Shown here one piece after another: positions 1 to 4,858 of a DNA stretch of 6,423 nt (the first letter of the stretch is position 1; each line of letters opens with the position of its first letter). Under the pieces are notes generated by a model. It saw nothing but the letters and a program-made list of their open reading frames with translations. It was not told the origin of the DNA and made no database searches. This stretch comes from Actinomycetota bacterium (GTDB lineage: Bacteria; Actinomycetota; Actinomycetes; Nanopelagicales; Nanopelagicaceae), in NCBI GenBank assembly GCA_947480375.1, contig CANKCX010000045.1, positions 1 to 6,423 on the forward strand. Direction: 5' to 3'. A program made the translations under genes and the position numbers.

Positions 1-36
1 ACCCTGCGATATTCCAGTAAGGATTATTGATTCCAT
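1..36 (-). CDS. Start of an unidentified leftward gene (partial)
   Basis: Only 12 codons are in the window, reading M-E-S-I-I-L-T-G-I-S-Q-G, too few to name a family. The start is supported by a full Shine-Dalgarno AGGAGG on the minus strand (positions 49-44), seven bases before the ATG at 36-34. A competing frame on the same strand is open from a GTG at 124 to the window edge (41 codons, including the stretch PKGRPADDERHHQM). It lacks a Shine-Dalgarno and may be either a shadow or the true gene. The position next to the putative att site suggests a gene of the integrated element. Confidence 0.45.
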   Translation of the reverse strand, partial: MESIILTGISQG

Positions 37-122
37 GATTTAACCTCCTGCTCATCTGATGGTGTCTTTCATCATCAGCAGGTCTTCCTTTTGGACCACC
101 GTGCGCAGTAGGCGCGGTTGGC

Positions 123-153
123 ACTAAGCAAGCTAAAGGGCTTAACGCTTAGT
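123..153. repeat. Imperfect inverted repeat / bulged hairpin
   Basis: ACTAAGC (123-129) pairs perfectly with GCTTAGT (147-153). Directly inside it AAGC (130-133) pairs with GCTT (140-143), around a six-base loop. The only irregularity is a three-base AAC bulge on the right arm, giving 11 base pairs. There is no T-run on either side, so it is not a typical rho-independent terminator. Candidate roles are a protein-binding site with repeated AAGC half-sites or a leader structure upstream of the leftward gene. No function can be assigned. Confidence 0.55.
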
Positions 154-234
154 TCTTGACCTATGTGAACATTACCAAGCAGGCCCGACAAGGTTTAAAG
201 CCATTGTGGTCAGAAGGACTTGGTTTCTAAAACA

Positions 235-256
235 ATGTTTTGCCCATGTTTTGCCC
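235..256 (+). repeat. Perfect tandem repeat, 2 x 11 bp (ATGTTTTGCCC)
   Basis: ATGTTTTGCCC occurs twice with no gap, at 235-245 and 246-256. The period is one helical turn, so a protein bound to each copy would sit on the same DNA face. About 100 bp from a tRNA-derived att-like sequence, this is the arrangement expected of arm-type sites for a tyrosine integrase, or of excisionase sites. That role is an inference. An ATG in the first copy opens a 19-codon frame (236-295), which I do not regard as a gene. Confidence 0.6.
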
Positions 257-285
257 AGGAGTTAGAGAACATTGGGGGTTTTTTT
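243..285 (+). terminator. Possible rho-independent terminator
   Basis: CCCATGTT (243-250) can pair with AACATTGGG (268-276) with one bulged T. The loop is long (17 bases), and the stem is followed by two more G and seven T (279-285). The T-run argues for a terminator, while the long loop and the overlap with the tandem repeat weaken it. No convincing rightward gene lies upstream in the window, except a 25-residue frame ending at 230 that may be the worn end of one. Confidence 0.3.
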
Positions 286-349
286 ACTGTTTAATCACCA
301 TGTAAACTACCTAAACAAGCGTAGACAAGGGTTAGCCCAAACCTCATTC

Positions 350-412
350 CCTCACTGCTAACGAGGTAAGGGGTAAAACCCTTCAAGAGTTCAAATCTCT
401 TCGTCTCCGCCA
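350..412 (+). other. 3' portion of tRNA-Ser(GCU); candidate att site or tRNA pseudogene
   Basis: The 3' half is an excellent class II tRNA-Ser. It has the loop CTGCTAA with anticodon GCT (357-359), anticodon-stem 3' side CGAGG (362-366), and a long variable arm AAGGG/CCCTT (368-372/379-383). The T-arm is AAGAG-TTCAAAT-CTCTT (385-401), followed by acceptor 3' strand CGTCTCC (402-408), discriminator G and encoded CCA (410-412). The 5' half is poor. The nearest acceptor strand, GTAGACA at 321-327, pairs at five of seven positions, the anticodon stem has one mismatch (A354), and no D-arm with the usual GG is present. A tRNA 3' end without a matching 5' half is typical of the distal att site of an element inserted in a tRNA gene. 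A degenerate full-length tRNA (about 321-412) is the alternative. Confidence 0.65.
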
Positions 413-527
413 GTTTCACACTTGTTCTCATCCTGTGCATTTATTGATTTCTATACCCGCCTAATATTCTCATTTCGTTACGCTAATTTTCTGCGTTCAA
501 AGGTTGACGTAGAGAAAATGGTCTAAA

Positions 528-1205
528 TTGAAGCGAAATTATTTAGTACTTATTGTTTTCGGGGCGGCAGTTGCGCTATTTATTGCAGGTGCAGTCACTG
601 CTGATGTTTTGATGACATCTCGCATCGCATCACGCATAGAACAACAATTTCCAAAAGCTTCTGGGATCAGTGCTTCTATTCCTTTTTTAGATGTACCGCA
701 AAATCTAATTTCTGATTCAGTTAGGGCAGCCGATATAAATATTGAGAGATATTCTCTAAAAGGCAGCGATGCTGAATCTGCACTCGCAATTACTGCGGCT
801 AATATCAGCAAATCTCAACCAACACTCGTTGGATCGCTTGATATAACAGCGACAATTCCTGCTTCAACTATCACAAAGAATTCTGGATTAGAAAATGCTC
901 AAATAGTAGGAAATGCTCTTCAGGTTTCAGTGGGAAACTCTGGGCTTGGGAAGGCGCTACTCATTCCAAAGTTTGCAAATAACCAAATATTTTTTCAGTT
1001 GCAAAGTGTTTCGATATTTGGAAGCCAAATTCCGGCTTCCTCTTTACCAGCCGATATTCAAAGCCAAATTGCAAAAAAGAGTGTTCGGAATCTAGAAATT
1101 CCGCGTGGGCTTAAATTAAAATCAGTAGTTCTCAACTCTAAAGGGTTATCCATTAATTTTCGCGGCAATAATATAAAGCTAGACAAGCTCGGCAAATCTC
1201 TCTAG
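528..1205 (+). CDS. DUF2993 / LmeA-like phospholipid-binding protein
   Basis: This is a 225-residue protein with a short basic N-terminus (MKRN), one membrane segment at about 6-28, and an extracytoplasmic domain. The pattern fits the actinobacterial DUF2993 (LmeA) family: an initial helix IASRIEQQFPK, a hydrophobic PFLDVPQNL segment at 52-60, alternating beta-strands with a typical V-G-S-L-D-I-T-A-T-I-P-A-S strand at 101-113, and a C-terminal proline-glycine IPRGLKLKSV strand near 191-200. LmeA of mycobacteria binds phospholipid and supports lipomannan maturation; this protein may bind an envelope lipid, but its substrate is unknown. TTG at 528 is the only usable start, because TAG at 510-512 closes the frame and no other start codon lies between; it also keeps the anchor. 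The Shine-Dalgarno is weak. It heads a two-gene unit with the next CDS. Confidence 0.75.
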   Translation: MKRNYLVLIVFGAAVALFIAGAVTADVLMTSRIASRIEQQFPKASGISASIPFLDVPQNLISDSVRAADINIERYSLKGSDAESALAITAANISKSQPTLVGSLDITATIPASTITKNSGLENAQIVGNALQVSVGNSGLGKALLIPKFANNQIFFQLQSVSIFGSQIPASSLPADIQSQIAKKSVRNLEIPRGLKLKSVVLNSKGLSINFRGNNIKLDKLGKSL

Positions 1206-1213
1206 GAGGAATC

Positions 1214-1654
1214 ATGAAGCTCGAACCAAAGAAAATACTTCCGAAGAACCCAGCAACTTTCCATGGATTTAGGTTTGTTCGCATAATTACAGCGATATAC
1301 CTGTTTGTAATGTTGGTTCGAAGTTGCATCCACCTTTTTAGTTCCGATGGTGGGGCTCACAGCATTGCTGGTGTGGATATTTCTATCACAGGTGGAAATA
1401 ACATCATTGCAATGTTTCACCAATGGGGAGCGATTCAAGTTATTCTTGTTCTACTTCTCTATGTTCTCTTCTTCCGCTATCCAGGCCTAACACCTTTAAT
1501 TCTGCTTACGCTTGCAATGGATCCCGTGATGCGTGCAATCTCCGGAAAAATCATGCCAGTCACAACTGTAGGCACACCACCAGGCGAAATGTTAAATTGG
1601 CCTGCGTTCTATTTGTTAATGGTTCTGTTTATTGCTTCAATGATTCGAGATTAA
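1214..1654 (+). CDS. Small four-helix membrane protein, function unknown
   Basis: This is a 146-residue protein with hydrophobic segments at about 21-42, 72-88, 90-109 and 129-143, and a basic cytoplasmic-looking N-terminus (KLEPKKILPKN). Its size and layout recall DUF4345/DoxX-like small membrane proteins, but I see no diagnostic motif and leave it unnamed. A strong Shine-Dalgarno AGGAGGA (1204-1210) overlaps the stop of the preceding DUF2993 gene and sits four bases before the ATG, so the two genes are almost surely cotranscribed and translationally coupled. A polar loop at 43-61 (SSDGGAHSIAGVDISITG) and another at 110-128 would face one side of the membrane. Its stop overlaps that of the convergent histidine kinase gene. 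Confidence 0.75.
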   Translation: MKLEPKKILPKNPATFHGFRFVRIITAIYLFVMLVRSCIHLFSSDGGAHSIAGVDISITGGNNIIAMFHQWGAIQVILVLLLYVLFFRYPGLTPLILLTLAMDPVMRAISGKIMPVTTVGTPPGEMLNWPAFYLLMVLFIASMIRD

Positions 1655-2757
1655 GCAGGAAATGTAATTTCTAATTTATATCCCTTACCTGGAGCAGTAA
1701 TTATCTCTTTTCGCCCACGCAAGATATTTACCCAAGAATCGATAATTGCGGAACCAACTCCAAGCTTGATTCCATCCAAATCTTCACCCGGCCCATTGTC
1801 ATTGATATCTAGATAAATCTCATTGCCCTTATGGAATGTGATTGAGATAAAAACGCTTTCTGCGGGTCCGTGAATCAGTGAATTTAAGAGGGATTGCTCA
1901 ACAATTCGATAAATTCCGAGCAAAATATTTGCATTTGAATTTTCTATCTCATCATCAATATTAACCGTGATGTCCATATTCTTTTGATATTGGGAGCACA
2001 AAACCTCTAATGCTTCATTTAAGCCTCCGGCATCTAAATTCGGAGTTAAGATCTGCACTAAATTTCTTATATCTAAAGTTCTGATCCTTTCCAATTGTCT
2101 CGCAACTTGTTCAACAGCCTCGCTTACTTCATCCGAAGATTTTCCAATAACTGATTTAAGGCTTAATCCAATAACCATTAGATCCGATTGAATGCGATCA
2201 TGCAGAAATTGTGATGTTTGCTTGCGCATTTCTTCATCTGACATCACAAGTTTTCTTCGATCTTCTGCGATTTTTTTAACCAATTCCTCTGCATGAAGCA
2301 ATCGATCCTGTATTACTCGCTCAGATTGATGCATAAGTGCCAAGGAAAGCATCGCAATAAAAATGGAACCAATAAAGAGCCCAGGAGTGAGTGTCAGTAA
2401 AATTAAAAAGTCATAATCGAATAGTTTCTCTATAGCTTTTTGAATTAAAGGCGATAAAAATATAAGCAAGAACTGCGCGCTTGCTATTTCAAAGATATAT
2501 CCAAGAAGATTATCGGCGCTCCACGGTCGATATTTCTTGAAAAAGAAAACGCAAGCAACAAAAACCAAACTAGTCAAAGAAGCCAAGATAATCATAAATA
2601 GTGCAGCAAAAGTTCTATGTATACCCGCTGGCTCTTTTAGAACAATCGGAACATAGCGAGAAAAATAAAGTGACCCAAAGAAAAGAAAAATAAGTGTTGG
2701 GTTATATGGATATGGCCCAAAGTACGAAACTAGATTTTTTAGTTTTGTTAATTTCAT
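1651..2757 (-). CDS. Membrane sensor histidine kinase (NarL-type partner)
   Basis: This is a 368-residue kinase. The N-terminal half holds about four membrane segments (20-35, 50-73, 84-105, 117-141) with little extracytoplasmic loop, so it probably senses a membrane or intramembrane signal. A charged, coiled-coil-like linker (143-180) follows. The phosphoacceptor helix reads QFLHDRIQSDL with His186, a HisKA_3-like HD motif that lacks the usual ERxRIARE lead-in. The HATPase domain shows an N box RIVEQSLLNSLIHG (284-297, Glu287 and Asn292), a G1 box DINDNGPG (317-324), a glycine segment GVGSAII (333-339) and GKGY (357-360). It should autophosphorylate and pass phosphate to the regulator encoded just upstream; the ATG overlaps that gene's TGA (ATGA), implying coupling. 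The signal is unknown. All core catalytic boxes appear intact. Confidence 0.87.
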   Translation of the reverse strand: MKLTKLKNLVSYFGPYPYNPTLIFLFFGSLYFSRYVPIVLKEPAGIHRTFAALFMIILASLTSLVFVACVFFFKKYRPWSADNLLGYIFEIASAQFLLIFLSPLIQKAIEKLFDYDFLILLTLTPGLFIGSIFIAMLSLALMHQSERVIQDRLLHAEELVKKIAEDRRKLVMSDEEMRKQTSQFLHDRIQSDLMVIGLSLKSVIGKSSDEVSEAVEQVARQLERIRTLDIRNLVQILTPNLDAGGLNEALEVLCSQYQKNMDITVNIDDEIENSNANILLGIYRIVEQSLLNSLIHGPAESVFISITFHKGNEIYLDINDNGPGEDLDGIKLGVGSAIIDSWVNILRGRKEIITAPGKGYKLEITFPA

Positions 2758-3434
2758 GACATCCGCAGCAGTTCCATATATTTGAGCACCGCCGCCGTTT
2801 TTAAATCAGAACTCTGATCTGCATTTGGAAGAAGAATTGCATATGCTCGTGAAAGCTCTTTTCTCACATATGAATAACTAATACCTAATTGCTTTGCAAT
2901 TTCTTGAGGGCTATTTCCTTGGGTGCTTAAAGATAAAATAGAACGTTGTCGTGGAGTAAGAGAGAAAAATACTGATGATTCAGATTCTTGAGTATCATTC
3001 TTTGCCTGAAGCACTTCCTGCCAATTACCTTTGCCAATGGCAGTGTCTTTAATTATTTTCAAATAGTCTGACAATTGCATCTCTGCAGATTTATCAAAGA
3101 AAGACCAGGCCTCACGCATACCAACTGGAACCCTACTGACCATTTGTTGCACTGCGAATTGAGAGTAGATACAAATTCCAATGTATTCGTTGATGTTTCT
3201 AAGAGCAATTCCCAGTTCGATACCGTTCAACCCATTTTGGTCTAAAGAGAAATCTATTAGTGCCACATCAGCTTTTTTAACTAGCTCTCGATCCATGGCT
3301 TGATCTGATCCGGCAACACTGCCGATTAATTCGAGCTCTGGGGATCTGCCAAGGATTTCACCGAGAATCCTGCGGAGCGCTGGGTCATTTTCAACATACA
3401 AAAGACGAGTTCTACGCATAGGCAAGTTTCCCAT
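2754..3434 (-). CDS. NarL/LuxR-family response regulator
   Basis: This is a 226-residue regulator with an N-terminal receiver and a C-terminal LuxR-type helix-turn-helix. The receiver has acidic residues Glu15 and Asp17 (YVENDPALR), phosphoacceptor Asp61 after the VALID strand, Ser91 in the IYSQ switch strand, and Lys115 in FFDKSA. The DNA-binding domain is at about 158-204: LTPRQRSIL, then a turn with NSPQEIAKQLGISYSYVRKEL. It is first in a two-gene leftward operon with the histidine kinase and faces the divergent surface-protein genes, so autoregulation and control of those genes are plausible. No clear Shine-Dalgarno precedes the ATG at 3434. A CATAAT hexamer lies 12 bases upstream, so the mRNA leader may be only about five bases. 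A second in-frame ATG (codon 6, 3419) is an alternative start. Confidence 0.88.
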   Translation of the reverse strand: MGNLPMRRTRLLYVENDPALRRILGEILGRSPELELIGSVAGSDQAMDRELVKKADVALIDFSLDQNGLNGIELGIALRNINEYIGICIYSQFAVQQMVSRVPVGMREAWSFFDKSAEMQLSDYLKIIKDTAIGKGNWQEVLQAKNDTQESESSVFFSLTPRQRSILSLSTQGNSPQEIAKQLGISYSYVRKELSRAYAILLPNADQSSDLKTAAVLKYMELLRMS

Positions 3435-3586
3435 TAATCAATAAGAATTATGAGATTAACTGTCACATATGTTCCCATTTCGAAGCACTCACGCCTAGAT
3501 ATCTGGACCCTCTTGGTAACAGCGCTATTTTTCGTCAACGAAATTTGTAACTTCTGCACCCATTTTTAGATTGGAGGTCTCTTTTT
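3435..3586. promoter_or_regulatory. Divergent promoter region between regulator and surface-protein genes
   Basis: These 152 bases must drive both the leftward two-component operon and the rightward surface-protein pair. On the minus strand a CATAAT hexamer, 12 bases before the regulator ATG, is a fair -10 candidate; I see no matching -35. On the plus strand no hexamer pair stands out, although TATTTT at 3526-3531 beside the inverted repeat and TAACTT at 3548-3553 are possible -10 elements. GGAGG at 3573-3577, nine bases before the ATG at 3587, sets the start of the first surface gene. AGATATCT at 3498-3505 is a short perfect palindrome. Confidence 0.55.
3530..3543. promoter_or_regulatory. 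Candidate operator: 14-bp inverted repeat
   Basis: TTTCGT (3530-3535) and ACGAAA (3538-3543) are perfect inverted arms separated by CA. The site lies in the divergent spacer, 44 bases before the surface-protein ATG and 96 bases from the regulator ATG, where a dimeric LuxR-type regulator could bind. That it is the site of the neighbouring response regulator is an inference from position and symmetry alone. Confidence 0.35.
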
Positions 3587-4849
3587 ATGTCTTACAAAGA
3601 ATATGGAGAGCCCTTTGATTATCACGATGATCCAGTTGAATTAAATCTTAAGCCAAAGAGAAAAAAATACTCTTCAGGGTTATCTCTTCTTTTGCTGTTA
3701 GTTGGCGGTGGACTTCTTGTTCAAACCACACTCGCCGCTAATATCTCATTAAATACTGGAAGTGCTGTTGAATTCGGTCAGGGAGTAGCAATGACTACCG
3801 CATGCTCTGGCTCTGACGTGTTGACGGTTACACCAAATTCTGAGTTTACAAATGCATCTGGAGCAGGTTCGTACTACCTAAAAACCATTACCGTTTCTGG
3901 AATTCCAGCCGGATGTAGCGGCGCAGATTTCAATATATCTGTATATGACTCAGTAACTTCGACAGCGCTATCCATGTTTAATACAAGTAAAACTGTTGCA
4001 ACAATTTGGAATAACGCTGGAACTTTTCAAATAGGCACTGGGGGCGCAGGGGCAAGTGTCACAAGTGGCTCGGGAACTTTTACAATCACATTTACAACGC
4101 CGGTTGCGCTTGCATCAAATGTTGCAAGATTAACGCTACAAAGTGGGAGTCATGTTGCGCTTAATTGCATACTTGATGGAATATGTAGTGTTGGCAATGA
4201 TGGCCCTGGTGGCGGAACCGTTTTCTTTGTTTCGGCTTCTGCGTTCTCAGCGCCCGGATCAATTTGCGATACAAATTGTCATTACTTAGAAGTAGCCAAG
4301 TCAACATGGCTTACGGGTTCGCCTCAAAATGATGGACAAAGTTTCTATTTATCTTCTACCAATTCACCATTACCAGCACAAGATTTCTCTACAACTTTCG
4401 GTACTCAAGTAGGTACTTATCGAGGCCAAGCAGAGAAGAACAATTGGTTTATTGGTCAAGGATTTAGAAACACACAATTAATTGCCGCACTTACCGGAAA
4501 TACGGTCTCGAATTCTGTAGCAGTTAAGGCCCGCGCATTTGCGCCTATCGGTTATAGCTCGACTGTTGGTCAGTGGTTTATCCCATCCTTCAATGAATTA
4601 AATGAACTTTGTAAGTATGCAAATGGACAGACAACGGGCGTTACTTCGCGTCAATGTATGGGAAATACGCCTTTCAATACTGCGGGAACCAATACTGCCG
4701 AGGGTTTCGGTGGTTCAACTAACTACTTCTCGTCTTCAATTACTTCCGGTGGATCTGCCTCCTTAATTTATTTCGGTAATGGTGAATCAAATTGGGGGGC
4801 TGGGCTTATGAATGATTCACGTTCTGCTCGGCCAATTAGAGTTTTTTAG
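3587..4849 (+). CDS. Secreted or membrane-anchored surface protein, DUF1566/Lcl-C-like C-terminus (paralogue 1)
   Basis: This is a 420-residue protein. Residues 1-28 form a cytoplasmic leader, with an acidic stretch (DYHDDPVEL) followed by the basic PKRKK (23-27). One hydrophobic helix at 31-48 ends in QTTLA-A, a plausible signal peptidase site after residue 50, although the long leader could make it an anchor. The first outer domain (51-200) is rich in Ser, Thr and Gly with beta-strand character; Cys73/110 and Cys194/200 are candidate disulfides. The C-terminal domain (about 201-420) matches the DUF1566/Lcl C-terminal pattern: a GPGGGTVFF opening, CHYLE, GQWFIPSFNELNEL (328-341), a YFSSS strand and the ending RPIRVF. 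Proteins with this fold are lectin- or collagen-binding-like in some bacteria; the ligand here is unknown. It starts a tandem pair with its paralogue, 9 bp apart, preceded by GGAGG. Confidence 0.8.
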   Translation: MSYKEYGEPFDYHDDPVELNLKPKRKKYSSGLSLLLLLVGGGLLVQTTLAANISLNTGSAVEFGQGVAMTTACSGSDVLTVTPNSEFTNASGAGSYYLKTITVSGIPAGCSGADFNISVYDSVTSTALSMFNTSKTVATIWNNAGTFQIGTGGAGASVTSGSGTFTITFTTPVALASNVARLTLQSGSHVALNCILDGICSVGNDGPGGGTVFFVSASAFSAPGSICDTNCHYLEVAKSTWLTGSPQNDGQSFYLSSTNSPLPAQDFSTTFGTQVGTYRGQAEKNNWFIGQGFRNTQLIAALTGNTVSNSVAVKARAFAPIGYSSTVGQWFIPSFNELNELCKYANGQTTGVTSRQCMGNTPFNTAGTNTAEGFGGSTNYFSSSITSGGSASLIYFGNGESNWGAGLMNDSRSARPIRVF

Positions 4850-4858
4850 GATAATAAA

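Larger units (their letters stand above)
1..412. mobile_element. Probable terminal part of a tRNA-Ser-integrated element
   Basis: This is inferred from context; no integrase is visible in the window. The segment ends in a 3' tRNA-Ser portion of the kind left behind by tyrosine-recombinase insertion into a tRNA gene. It also contains a perfect tandem 11-bp repeat that could be integrase arm sites, a strong imperfect hairpin, and the start of a leftward gene. Because the tRNA portion reads 5' to 3' rightwards and lacks a good 5' half, the usual geometry puts the element to its left and the old chromosome to its right. About 320 bases (37-356) carry no convincing gene. The alternative is an old tRNA pseudogene beside an ordinary intergenic region. 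Confidence 0.4.

Noticed and set aside
236..295. 19-codon frame beginning in the tandem repeat
   Set aside because: There is no Shine-Dalgarno, it is very short, and its first residues simply reflect the repeat; no support for translation.
37..412. tmRNA (ssrA) ending in the CCA at 412
   Set aside because: The 3' end has discriminator G and CGTCTCC rather than the Ala-type end of tmRNA, a GCT anticodon loop and long variable arm are present, and no 5' GGGGxTGA partner or tag frame is seen.
504..509. TTGACG as a -35 box for the DUF2993 gene
   Set aside because: The hexamer is good, but no acceptable -10 lies 16-18 bases downstream; that position is already at the start codon.
539..811. 90-codon minus-strand frame inside the DUF2993 gene
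   Set aside because: It lies fully inside a gene with a convincing domain pattern on the other strand; composition is that of a shadow.
1202..1438. Minus-strand frame across the small membrane protein gene
   Set aside because: It is antisense to a gene with strong Shine-Dalgarno and clear membrane helices; it has no family features.
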